From the NCBI RefSeq assembly GCF_001273835.1, contig NZ_JHEI01000133.1, positions 62,001-126,000 of the forward strand: a DNA stretch of 64,000 nucleotides. Direction: 5' to 3'. The stretch's first letter is position 1. Every line of letters starts with the position of its first letter. A program made the position numbers and the translations under genes. Below the pieces are notes generated by a model, which did not search any database, was not told the DNA's origin, and was given only the letters and a program-made list of their open reading frames with translations. This DNA comes from Leucobacter celer subsp. astrifaciens. GTDB taxonomy: Bacteria > Actinomycetota > Actinomycetes > Actinomycetales > Microbacteriaceae. Of this stretch, positions 41,981 to 49,942 are shown one piece after another.

Positions 41981-42874
41981 ATGAGTAAGAACATCGTCGT
42001 CATCACCGGAGCCTCCAGCGGCTTCGGCGCCCTCACCGCGCGCTCCCTCGCCGATGCGGGCAACACCGTCTACGCCGGCATGCGCGAGACCGAGGGGCGC
42101 AACGCGCCCCAGGTGCAGGCCGTGGCCGGCTACGCCGCCGAGCATGCGGTGGATCTGCGCGCCATCGAGCTCGACGTCAACTCCCAGGGATCCGTCGACG
42201 CCGCCATCGCGCAGATCATCGCCGAGCACGGACGCATCGACGTGCTGGTCCACAACGCCGGGCACATGGTCACAGGCCCCGCTGAGGCGTTCACGCCTGA
42301 GCAGCTCGCCGAGCTGTACAACGTGAACGTGCTCTCCACCCAGCGGGTCAACCGTGCAGCCCTTCCGCACCTGCGCAAGGCCGGCAAGGGCCTCGTGCTA
42401 TGGGTGTCCAGCTCCTCGGTCAAGGGCGGCACCCCGCCCTACCTCGCCCCGTACTTCGCCGCGAAGGCCGGTATGGATTCCCTCGCGGTCTCGTACGCCG
42501 CCGAGCTGGCCCGCTGGGGCGTGGAGACCTCGATCGTCGTCCCCGGATCGTTCACCAGCGGCACCAACCACTTCGCGCACTCCGGACACCCCGCCGACAC
42601 CGCGATCGAGACCGAGTACGAGACGAAGTACCCCGGCCTGATCGAGCAGGTCGCCGGCAAGCTCGCCGCCCTCGCCCCCGAAGGCGCGGACGCCTCGCTG
42701 GTCTCCGACGAGATCGCCCGCATCGTCGCCCTTCCCGCCGGTGAGCGCCCCTACAGGGTGCACATCGACCCGGCGAACGACGGCTCCGAAGAAGTCTCGG
42801 AGGTCGCCGACCGCATCCGCCGCGAGTTCTACGCCCGGGTCGACCTGACCGACCTCCTCACAGTCACCCAGTAA
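41981..42874 (+). CDS. Short-chain dehydrogenase/reductase
   Basis: 297 residues from the ATG at 41981 (GGAAGGAGAAC upstream). It shows TGASSGFGALTARSLADAGN, the LDVNSQGSVD strand, VLVHNAGHMVTG and catalytic Ser in WVSSSSVKGG, followed by YLAPYFAAKAGMDSLA in place of the usual Tyr-x3-Lys spacing, where Tyr of PYFAAK serves. The family is the longer SDR group with an extended substrate loop. It is 51 bases after the preceding SDR and followed by a strong hairpin, so it ends the two-gene unit. Confidence 0.88.
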   Translation: MSKNIVVITGASSGFGALTARSLADAGNTVYAGMRETEGRNAPQVQAVAGYAAEHAVDLRAIELDVNSQGSVDAAIAQIIAEHGRIDVLVHNAGHMVTGPAEAFTPEQLAELYNVNVLSTQRVNRAALPHLRKAGKGLVLWVSSSSVKGGTPPYLAPYFAAKAGMDSLAVSYAAELARWGVETSIVVPGSFTSGTNHFAHSGHPADTAIETEYETKYPGLIEQVAGKLAALAPEGADASLVSDEIARIVALPAGERPYRVHIDPANDGSEEVSEVADRIRREFYARVDLTDLLTVTQ

Positions 42875-42879
42875 CAACC

Positions 42880-42914
42880 CTGCGTGCCGGGGGCGGACAC
42901 GCCCCGGCACGCAG
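42880..42914 (+). terminator. Terminator after the SDR pair
   Basis: A 13-bp perfect stem (CTGCGTGCCGGGG / CCCCGGCACGCAG) with a nine-base loop, beginning six bases after the stop codon. No U-run follows, but the stem is strong and the position is typical. Confidence 0.75.
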
Positions 42915-42987
42915 CTCCCCGCGACGCCACGCGCGTCACATCCGCGCACCGCACGTATCACCATCGACAATCAGAACAGGAGACATC

Positions 42988-43332
42988 ATGACCGAGACCC
43001 ATCTTCCCGCGCCGATCCGTGCCTTCATCGACGCCACCAACGCCGGAGACTCCGACGCCTTCGTCGACGCCTTCACTGACGACGCTTACCTCAACGACTG
43101 GGGAAGAGAATTCCGCGGACACGAGGGCGTCCGGTCTTGGGACCGCACCGACAACATCGGCGTCCAAACCCGCTTCGAACTCGTCGACGCGCAAGCCGCC
43201 GACGCGACCGAGACCTTCATCGTGACGCTCACCGTGTCGGGCAATGGGTACAACGGCACCGGCCCTATGCGCTTTGAGCTGCGCGGCGGGCGTATCGCCC
43301 GGCTGGTTATCATTGCACAGGAGCACGTATGA
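42988..43332 (+). CDS. SnoaL/NTF2-like small protein
   Basis: 114 residues. The cone-shaped NTF2-like fold is suggested by PAPIRAFIDATNAGDSDAFV, then FTDDAYLNDWGREFRGHEGV and the closing RFELRGGRIARLVI. Such proteins are isomerases, hydratases or ligand-binding helpers; the Asp and Trp after DDAYLND sit where catalytic residues are usually found. The stop overlaps the next gene's start (ATGA), so it is co-translated with the TetR gene. Confidence 0.8.
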   Translation: MTETHLPAPIRAFIDATNAGDSDAFVDAFTDDAYLNDWGREFRGHEGVRSWDRTDNIGVQTRFELVDAQAADATETFIVTLTVSGNGYNGTGPMRFELRGGRIARLVIIAQEHV

Positions 43333-43943
43333 CAGAGACCACCACCACTGACACCGTGACGGCCCGACGCGGCCGTGGCCGACGACCTGCCGACGAGGTG
43401 CGTGCTGATGTACTGTACGCCGTCGGCGACTTGCTCCTGCGCGATGGCCTCCCCGGCCTGACCTTCGAACGCATCGCCCGCGAGTCGGGCGTGAGCAAGA
43501 CCACGCTGTACAAGTGGTGGCCCTCGGTCGGCGCGCTCGCCCTCGACGGCTACTTCCACGCCGTCGAGGACACGCTGGCGTTCCCCGATACCGGGAGCAT
43601 CCGAGCCGACATCACCACGCAGCTGCACCACTTCATCGAACTCATGACCACCACCCCGGCCGGGCGCCTTCTGGTCGAGCTCATCGGCCAATCTCAGACC
43701 GACCACGACCTCGCCGCCGAGTACCGGCGCCTGTATTCGTCTCAGCGACGGGAGCTGGCCGCAGCCCGGTTCCAGCGCGCACAGGAGGCCGGACAGATCC
43801 GCCCGGACGTGAATGCCGAAGTTCTCGTCGACCAGCTCTGGGGCGCTGTCTACCACCGCCTCCTCATTCCCGACCAACCCGTCGATGAAACCTTCGCCGA
43901 CGCCCTCATCAGCAACCTCTTCGACGGCATCGTCGAACGGTAG
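43329..43943 (+). CDS. TetR family transcriptional regulator
   Basis: 204 residues. The DNA-binding part is clear: RADVLYAVGDLLLRDGLPGL, then FERIARESGVSKTTLYKWWP. The C-domain (ITTQLHHFIELMTTTPAGRL) is of the TetR_C_11-like helical type, as in the regulator at 38487-39098, with which it shares FPDTGSIRAD/LPDTGSTRGD wording, so the two are probably related by duplication. Coupled to the SnoaL-like gene, it likely regulates this cluster from the right. Confidence 0.9.
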   Translation: MTETTTTDTVTARRGRGRRPADEVRADVLYAVGDLLLRDGLPGLTFERIARESGVSKTTLYKWWPSVGALALDGYFHAVEDTLAFPDTGSIRADITTQLHHFIELMTTTPAGRLLVELIGQSQTDHDLAAEYRRLYSSQRRELAAARFQRAQEAGQIRPDVNAEVLVDQLWGAVYHRLLIPDQPVDETFADALISNLFDGIVER

Positions 43944-44122
43944 TGCCCCGTCGAAACCTTCGCGACCGTCACCGGAAGTGAGGGGATCAGAACAGATCGC
44001 GTGGCTTGATCGCGCCATCCGCTCCAGCCGCACCCGCCTCGCGGGAAGGTAGGAACACGGCGCTCAGACCTCGTATGTTTCGTCGAAGCAGCCACCCTCT
44101 TCCAATTCCTAGCCTGTCTCAC

Positions 44123-45169
44123 ATGGAATATGGCGTGTTTCTCCCGTACGGTGCGTTTCCCGATGAGATCGAGAACGGAGGTATGTCCGTCTATGAGCGG
44201 ATGCTCGAACTCGCTCAGGTAGCCGATGCGAATGGATACGGCTATGTGTGGGTGCCCGAGCACCATCTGATCTATTTCAACCAGTCTCCGTCGGCTCTGT
44301 TGCCGCTGGTGCAGATCGCACAGCACACGCAGCACGTGCGAGTGGGGGCCGCAGTCATCGTGCTGCCCTACCATCATCAGCCGATCCGCACCGCGGGGGA
44401 GATCGCGCAGGCCGACAACCTGGTCGGCGGCCGCCTGGAGGTCGGCCTGGCGCGCGGCGCGTATGCGTACGAGTTCAAGAAGCTCCACATCCCGTTCGAG
44501 GAGAGTCTGGACCGCTTCATCGAGAACCTGGAATCGATCAAACTTCTGCTCGAGAACGAGGAGACCGAGTCGAGCTTCGCGGGCAAGTTCGTGAACTTCG
44601 AGGACGTCTACGTGTGGCCGCGCCCGCTGCAGCGCCCCCGCCCGCGTTTCTGGATGGCCTCGCAGACGCCGCGGGCGATCGAGGACGGTGCGCGGCGCGG
44701 ATACGACGTCATGCACTCCACCTTCCTGTGGAGCGACGAACACGTTGCGGAGATGGCGGCGGCGTTCTATCGCGGCGCGGCCGAGAGTGACCGCGCCGAC
44801 CAGAAGTTCGCGATCACGAAGTTCATGTACTGCGCCGAGGACGAAGCGGACGCCGAGGCCAGGATCGACGAACTGCTCGAGCACTGGCGGATCCATCAGC
44901 AGCTCCACGACTTCTCCCACGACGAGAACCCTCGAGGGATCATCCGCGCGCGGGTGCAGGAGAACGAGCCGACGCGCGAGGAGATCCGGGAGAACCTGCT
45001 GATCGGTACCGAAGCCTGGATCAGGGAGAAGCTCGCCCGCTACGAGGCGATGGGGATCTCGATGATCAACGTATCCCCGTTCGCGCGCGACCACGAGAAA
45101 GCCAAGGCTTCGCTCGAGAGGTTCGCCGCCATTGCCGCGCCGGCGGCAGCCGACGCCGATCGCCGATAA
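44123..45169 (+). CDS. LLM-class (luciferase-like) flavin-dependent monooxygenase
   Basis: 348 residues from the ATG at 44123; TAGCCT ends seven bases before it, suggesting a leaderless start, and the product opens at the first barrel strand (MEYGVFLPYGAFP). Marks of the family: GYGYVWVPEHHL, VRVGAAVIVLPYHHQP, GRLEVGLARGAYAYEF and FWMASQTPRAIEDGARRGYD. It would use reduced FMN made by the flavin reductase encoded at 54628 to oxidise a substrate, as in two-component monooxygenases. It opens the large catabolic cluster. The substrate is not evident; the alkanal-monooxygenase subfamily is the nearest fit. Confidence 0.88.
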   Translation: MEYGVFLPYGAFPDEIENGGMSVYERMLELAQVADANGYGYVWVPEHHLIYFNQSPSALLPLVQIAQHTQHVRVGAAVIVLPYHHQPIRTAGEIAQADNLVGGRLEVGLARGAYAYEFKKLHIPFEESLDRFIENLESIKLLLENEETESSFAGKFVNFEDVYVWPRPLQRPRPRFWMASQTPRAIEDGARRGYDVMHSTFLWSDEHVAEMAAAFYRGAAESDRADQKFAITKFMYCAEDEADAEARIDELLEHWRIHQQLHDFSHDENPRGIIRARVQENEPTREEIRENLLIGTEAWIREKLARYEAMGISMINVSPFARDHEKAKASLERFAAIAAPAAADADRR

Positions 45170-45236
45170 CCGAAGCAGCAGCAGCAGGGGCGCCCTCCAG
45201 GCGGAGTGCTCCCCGGACCCCGGAAGGATACGTACC

Positions 45237-46847
45237 ATGCGCGAGTACATCATCGAGTTCGGGAGGGCGATCCCGTACGAGGGAGACCCGACCATCTCAG
45301 CGATGCACGTCAGGGACGGGAAGATTCTGCGAACGGGACATCGCGATCTCGCGGAGTCGGCTGAGCGGAACGGCATCCCGTACATCGATCGACGGGAGAG
45401 CGTCGCGCTCCCTGGATTCGTCGACTCCCATCTCCACTTCGACATGTACGCTGCGAGACGCTCGCAGAACAGCGTGGATTGCGGCTACCCCCGCTGCAAG
45501 TCGATCGACGAGATCCTGCAGACGCTGAGCGAGGCCGAACCGCATCGCGGCTGGATCATCGGTCATGCGAATCTGTTCCTCGACCAGAAGATCGCCGATC
45601 ACCGCCTGCCCGACAGACGGGATCTCGATCGGGTGAGCCAGACGACTCCCATCATCTTGCACTGCGGTGGTCACATCTCGGTGCTGAACAGCGCGGCGAT
45701 CGCGCTCATCCCGGAGCAGGTCTTCGACGCGGGTCTTGCAGGACTCTGGGGCGCGCCGAGGGTCGAGCGCGACGAGAATGGAGAGTTGAACGGGCGGTTC
45801 GCAGAGATCACCGGGCATCTGCCGATCCCCGAGCCCACTCGCGAGGAGCACGCGGCGGCGCTCGTCGAAGAAGGACGAAAATATCTGGCTCGAGGGGTCA
45901 CGACCATCGGGGAGATGACCGAGAGCCGGCTCTCCCTCGAACTCCTCGAGGAGCTCACCGCGGATGACCGATTGAAGCTCCGAGTGCGGTCGATGCTCGT
46001 GGCTCGGGCGATCGCGCCCGAGGAGCAGGTCATCGCGATGGCGGCCGAGGACGCCGAACGATCGAGAAGCGCCGCGCAGTTCGCGATCAGCGGGGTGAAG
46101 ATGTTCTCGGACGGCGGCTACTCCTCTCGCAATGCGGCGACGCTGACGGAGTACCTGGCGACAGAGGCCGTTCGACCGCACGATCGCGGCAGGATCAATC
46201 TCTCGTACGGCGAGCTGCGTCGTCTCATCGGGCTCGCACGTGAGCAGGATGTTCAACTCGCGATTCACGCGAACGGTGCGCGTGCGCAGAAGGAGGTGCT
46301 GAACGCCATCATCGACTCGGGTGATCCGTTCCTGCATCGGCGCATTCGCATCGAGCATCTGGGAAATTTCGTGCCGGAACTCTCGATGCTCGACGACATC
46401 AAGCGCTCCAACGCGATACCGGTGATGAATCCCGGATTCCTCTACGTTTTCATCGGGGACTTCGTGCCGGTCGTGCTGGGGGATGTCGCGCGGACAGGCC
46501 GTATGCCCACGCGCACCATTCTGGACGACGGCATCGTGCCGGTCTTCGCGTCGGACGGGTCGCACGTGAACCCGTTGTTCAACTGTGGTGTCGCCGTGCG
46601 TCGCCAGGGGTTCTGGGGAGATGCGATCGAGCCCTGGGAATCGATCAGTCTCGCCGAAGCGCTCCCGCTCCACGGCATCGAGGCGGCGAAGGCGCTGTCG
46701 CTCGACCAGACACTGGGGAGCTTGACCGCGGGCAAAGAGGCCGACTTCATCCTCTACGAAGAGGACCCGCTTACCTGCGCGGGAGACCTTGCCGAGCTGG
46801 TGCCGAATGAGGTCTACATGCACGGCGACGTGGTCCATCAGAGATGA
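45237..46847 (+). CDS. Amidohydrolase family protein (YtcJ-like)
   Basis: 536 residues from the ATG at 45237 (CGGAAGG upstream). Metal-ligand histidines in ALPGFVDSHLHFDMY (HxH), a later His in LAIHANGARAQ and in RIRIEHLG, and the Asp in VFASDGSHV give a metallo-dependent hydrolase barrel; the N- and C-terminal strands form the small beta-sandwich (KEADFILYEEDPLTC). YtcJ-like enzymes hydrolyse amide or imine-type bonds of small molecules. It lies between the flavin monooxygenase and an aldehyde dehydrogenase, overlapping neither, and would act on the oxidised substrate. Confidence 0.85.
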   Translation: MREYIIEFGRAIPYEGDPTISAMHVRDGKILRTGHRDLAESAERNGIPYIDRRESVALPGFVDSHLHFDMYAARRSQNSVDCGYPRCKSIDEILQTLSEAEPHRGWIIGHANLFLDQKIADHRLPDRRDLDRVSQTTPIILHCGGHISVLNSAAIALIPEQVFDAGLAGLWGAPRVERDENGELNGRFAEITGHLPIPEPTREEHAAALVEEGRKYLARGVTTIGEMTESRLSLELLEELTADDRLKLRVRSMLVARAIAPEEQVIAMAAEDAERSRSAAQFAISGVKMFSDGGYSSRNAATLTEYLATEAVRPHDRGRINLSYGELRRLIGLAREQDVQLAIHANGARAQKEVLNAIIDSGDPFLHRRIRIEHLGNFVPELSMLDDIKRSNAIPVMNPGFLYVFIGDFVPVVLGDVARTGRMPTRTILDDGIVPVFASDGSHVNPLFNCGVAVRRQGFWGDAIEPWESISLAEALPLHGIEAAKALSLDQTLGSLTAGKEADFILYEEDPLTCAGDLAELVPNEVYMHGDVVHQR

Positions 46848-46881
46848 ACCGATCAGTGAAGACGGCGGAGGTGCAACGACG

Positions 46882-48321
46882 GTGATGCAGCAGAGAAGAA
46901 CAGAGTCGGGATTCAGGACGGAGAATCCCATGACGGGGGAGGTCGAGAAGCGTTTCGACTCTCTGAGCGACTCGGAGGTCGAGGCGGCCCTGGCGCAGGC
47001 CGCAGCGGCGTATGCCGAGTGGTCGGAGCGTCCCCTCAGCGATCGGAGCGAAGTCGTCGCACGCGCCGCCGACCTCTTCGAGGAGCGGACCGACGAACTC
47101 GCGGCGCTCGCATCGAGGGAGATGGGTAAACCGCTGAACGAAGCGTCCGGCGAGGTAGCGTTCTGCGCCAGCATCCTGCGGCATTACGCCGCCGAAGGTG
47201 AGCGCCTGCTCGCCGACCAGACGCTCAAGGACGAGGCAGGGATGAGAGCGGTACTCGAGACGCGATCGCTCGGTCCGGTGCTCGGCATCATGCCGTGGAA
47301 CTTCCCGTTCTATCAGGTGGTGCGCTTCGCCGCGCCCAACCTCGTGCTCGGCAACGCGGTACTCGTCAAGCACGCGGCGACCTGTCCGCAGTCGGCACTC
47401 GCGATCGAACAAGTGATGCGCGAAGCGGGTCTGCCCGACGGTGTGTACCAGAACCTCTTCGTCGATCATCGTCAGGTGGAGGAGATCATCGCGGACGACC
47501 GGATCGTGGGTGTCTCGCTGACCGGTTCGGAGCGCGCCGGTTCTCGGGTCGCAGAGGTGGCGGGCAGACACCTCAAGAAGGTCGTCCTCGAACTCGGCGG
47601 GTCCGATGCCCACATGTATCTGAGCACGGATGATGTCGCTCAGGCGGCTCGCGGCGCCCTGCGGAAGCGGCTGGTCAACAGCGGTCAGGTGTGCACATCG
47701 AACAAGAGGATCCTCGTGGCCGAGCGGCTGTACGACCGTTTCGTCGCCGAGCTCGTCGCCGCGGTCGCGGAGCTGACTCCCGGCGATCCGTCCTCGCCGA
47801 CACCCGGATCGTACTATCCGCTATCGTCCGAACAGGCGGCTGACGAGGTGGCTCGCCAGATCGAACGCGCGGTCGAGCAGGGGGCGGTGCTGCGCATCGG
47901 CGGCGAACGACTCGACCGACCCGGCGCCTGGGTGACGCCGGCTGTCCTCACCGGGGTCACTTCGGAGATGGACGCATACACGGAAGAGATATTCGGGCCG
48001 GTGCTCGTCGTCTACCCGATCTCGGACTCAGAACAGGGCATCGAACTCGCGAACAGTTCTCCGTACGGGCTGTCCGGCGCGGTGTTCTCCACCGACCAGG
48101 ATGAGGCGCTGCAGGTGGCCGCACGTATTCAGGTCGGTATGGTGCACATCAACGCTGCAGACAGCGGTGGCCCGGATCTCCCGTTCGGCGGTGTGAAACG
48201 ATCTGGGTTCGGGCGGGAGCTCGGGGATCTGGGCATCTACGAGTTCGCGAACCGAAGACTGGTGTCGCTCCGGCGTCCCGAGCCGGAATCGGTTCGTAAG
48301 CCGGAAGGGAGTGCGACGTGA
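46882..48321 (+). CDS. NAD(P)-dependent aldehyde dehydrogenase
   Basis: 479 residues from the GTG at 46882 (GGAGG ten bases upstream; the ATG at 46885 is nearly equivalent). The catalytic set is present: Asn in IMPWNFPFYQVV, Glu in KVVLELGGSDAH, and Cys in NSGQVCTSNKRILV, with the C-terminal EEIFGPVLVVYPISD and PFGGVKRSGFGRELG. It groups with succinate-semialdehyde dehydrogenase-like enzymes. Its stop overlaps the GTG start of the next gene. It would oxidise an aldehyde produced in the pathway. Confidence 0.92.
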   Translation: MMQQRRTESGFRTENPMTGEVEKRFDSLSDSEVEAALAQAAAAYAEWSERPLSDRSEVVARAADLFEERTDELAALASREMGKPLNEASGEVAFCASILRHYAAEGERLLADQTLKDEAGMRAVLETRSLGPVLGIMPWNFPFYQVVRFAAPNLVLGNAVLVKHAATCPQSALAIEQVMREAGLPDGVYQNLFVDHRQVEEIIADDRIVGVSLTGSERAGSRVAEVAGRHLKKVVLELGGSDAHMYLSTDDVAQAARGALRKRLVNSGQVCTSNKRILVAERLYDRFVAELVAAVAELTPGDPSSPTPGSYYPLSSEQAADEVARQIERAVEQGAVLRIGGERLDRPGAWVTPAVLTGVTSEMDAYTEEIFGPVLVVYPISDSEQGIELANSSPYGLSGAVFSTDQDEALQVAARIQVGMVHINAADSGGPDLPFGGVKRSGFGRELGDLGIYEFANRRLVSLRRPEPESVRKPEGSAT

Positions 48322-48659
48322 GCGAGAGTCGGACCTTCATGCTCCGCAGATACACGCTGGTGCCGGAATACGCGACGGAGTTCCTCACGGAGATCTTCCC
48401 GCAGGTCGTCGCTTCCCGAACCGCGAGTGGTTTCACCATCGAGCAGACCTGGGTCGATGAGCATCAGGGGGAGTTCACGTGGATTCTCTCCTATCGGGGC
48501 ACGGTCCAGGAGATCCGCGCGGCGGAGGAGAGCTGGATCGAGTCCGAAGCGCGGCACAGCATTTTCGAGGGGAAACCGAAGTACGTGTCCGAGGCGTCCA
48601 TCTCCATCGTCGATCCTCTGACGGAGAAAGGAACGGGGACCGTATGTGGATCAGAATGA
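48318..48659 (+). CDS. NIPSNAP-like dimeric alpha-beta barrel protein
   Basis: 113 residues. The GTG start overlaps the upstream stop (GTGA). The pattern MLRRYTLVPEYATEFLTEIF followed by WVDEHQGEFTWILSYRG suggests the ferredoxin-like dimeric alpha-beta barrel of NIPSNAP or ABM proteins, which often help monooxygenases or bind small products. It overlaps the next small gene by 16 bases. No catalytic residue stands out. Confidence 0.7.
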   Translation: MSESRTFMLRRYTLVPEYATEFLTEIFPQVVASRTASGFTIEQTWVDEHQGEFTWILSYRGTVQEIRAAEESWIESEARHSIFEGKPKYVSEASISIVDPLTEKGTGTVCGSE

Positions 48660-48997
48660 GCAGATGGTCAGTGCGTCCGGGACTGGAGGACATCGATCAC
48701 AAGCGGCGTTGGTACGAGGGGGTCCGAGAGACGTGGTATTCGCAGCCCGGGCTGCTGCACGCCCATGTGCTGGGTATTCCCGGAACCCGGGATCGGATGA
48801 CCTTCTCCGTATGGGAGACGGAGGAGCACTACCGGGACTTCGTCGCAAGCGGAGTGCTGCAGGACGTGATCGCCGAATCGGACGACATCTACGCACTCGA
48901 CGGTCGTCCGGTGGCGGAGGAGTGGGCGGTGCTCTCCGAGGATTGGCCGGTCCGCGGGGGGAACTCACCCGACGATGTCGATAACCGTAACGCTTGA
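48644..48997 (+). CDS. Antibiotic-biosynthesis-monooxygenase-like (ABM) protein
   Basis: 117 residues from the ATG at 48644 (AAAGGAACGGGG upstream); a longer frame beginning at 48479 lies inside the previous gene. Residues 5-85 read as an ABM-type ferredoxin-like domain: MSRWSVRPGLEDIDHKRRWY, then TWYSQPGLLHAHVLGIP and FSVWETEEHYRDFVAS. It is the second such protein in a row, so the two could form a heterodimer. Its tail is polar. Confidence 0.72.
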   Translation: MWIRMSRWSVRPGLEDIDHKRRWYEGVRETWYSQPGLLHAHVLGIPGTRDRMTFSVWETEEHYRDFVASGVLQDVIAESDDIYALDGRPVAEEWAVLSEDWPVRGGNSPDDVDNRNA

Positions 48998-49112
48998 CCC
49001 ATAGACTGCCGCACACCTCATCACTCTGAGACGCGCACGAGACGCGGGGCTCCAAAGAGGGAGTTCCGCTCGAACCAGATCGGGGTAGACCCGGAAAGTG
49101 ATACATGTAGCC

Positions 49113-49898
49113 ATGAACGACCAGCAGCCCGGCTCTCCGATGCTCTCCCTGAAGAACATCACGAAGACCTTCGGCGACAAACAAGTGCTCAAGGGCGTGA
49201 GCCTCGACGTGCAGCGCGGTGAACGCATCTGCATCATCGGCCCGAGCGGCTCCGGCAAGTCAACCTTCTTGAGGTGCTGCGATCTGCTCGAAGAGCCGAC
49301 CTCCGGCAGCATCGAGTTCAACGGCGAGAAGATATTCTCCCGCGGTCTCGACGAACCCGCGGTGCAACTCTCGGCTGCTCAGAAGAACCGCGCCAGGGCG
49401 AAGATGACGATGGTGTTCCAGCAGTTCGATCTGTTTCCGCACCTCACAGCTCTCGACAACGTCGCGATCGGCCCGCAGCGCGTGCTCGGGACGCCGAGGA
49501 GGGAAGCGCGCGAAAAAGCGGCGGAACTCATCGCGAGCGTGGGACTCGGCGACTTTCTCGAGGCCCACCCCCGTACGCTCTCCGGCGGACAGCAGCAGCG
49601 CATCGCCATCGCCAGAGCGCTGGCGATGGAGCCCGAACTCGTGCTGTTCGACGAGCCGACCTCTGCCCTGGATCCCGAGATGGTGGGCGAAGTGCTGGGA
49701 CTCATGACGGAGCTTGCGGCCGGCGGACTTACGATGGTGACGGTGACGCACGAGATGGGTTTCGCACGGCAGGTCGCAGACCGGCTCGTCGTGATGGATG
49801 AAGGCGCCGAGGTGGAGTCCGGTGATCCCGCGGCAGTGCTGAGCAACCCGCAGAATCCGCGCACGCGGAAGTTCCTGGAAGCCGTCGTGCATCTCTAG
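49113..49898 (+). CDS. Polar amino acid ABC transporter ATPase (GlnQ-like)
   Basis: 261 residues. Walker A GPSGSGKSTFLRC, Q-loop VFQQFDLFPHLTALDN, signature LSGGQQQRIAIARALAM, Walker B LVLFDEPTSALDPEMV and the switch His in VTVTHEMGFARQVADR show the amino acid importer class. The frame is open back to a GTG at 49098, but neither start has a good ribosome site. It belongs to the binding protein and two permeases encoded at 51916-54232, although the PucR gene lies between them. Confidence 0.9.
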   Translation: MNDQQPGSPMLSLKNITKTFGDKQVLKGVSLDVQRGERICIIGPSGSGKSTFLRCCDLLEEPTSGSIEFNGEKIFSRGLDEPAVQLSAAQKNRARAKMTMVFQQFDLFPHLTALDNVAIGPQRVLGTPRREAREKAAELIASVGLGDFLEAHPRTLSGGQQQRIAIARALAMEPELVLFDEPTSALDPEMVGEVLGLMTELAAGGLTMVTVTHEMGFARQVADRLVVMDEGAEVESGDPAAVLSNPQNPRTRKFLEAVVHL

Positions 49899-49942
49899 GG
49901 GCCGCGGGAGGGAGCGGTACGGCTACGAGGAGGTAGTGGTTC

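Noticed and set aside
43850..45445. 531-codon minus-strand frame opposite the flavin monooxygenase, and 625 codons at 45297-47174
   Set aside because: Antisense shadows, His/Arg/Asp-rich with no domain; the plus-strand genes carry intact family motifs.
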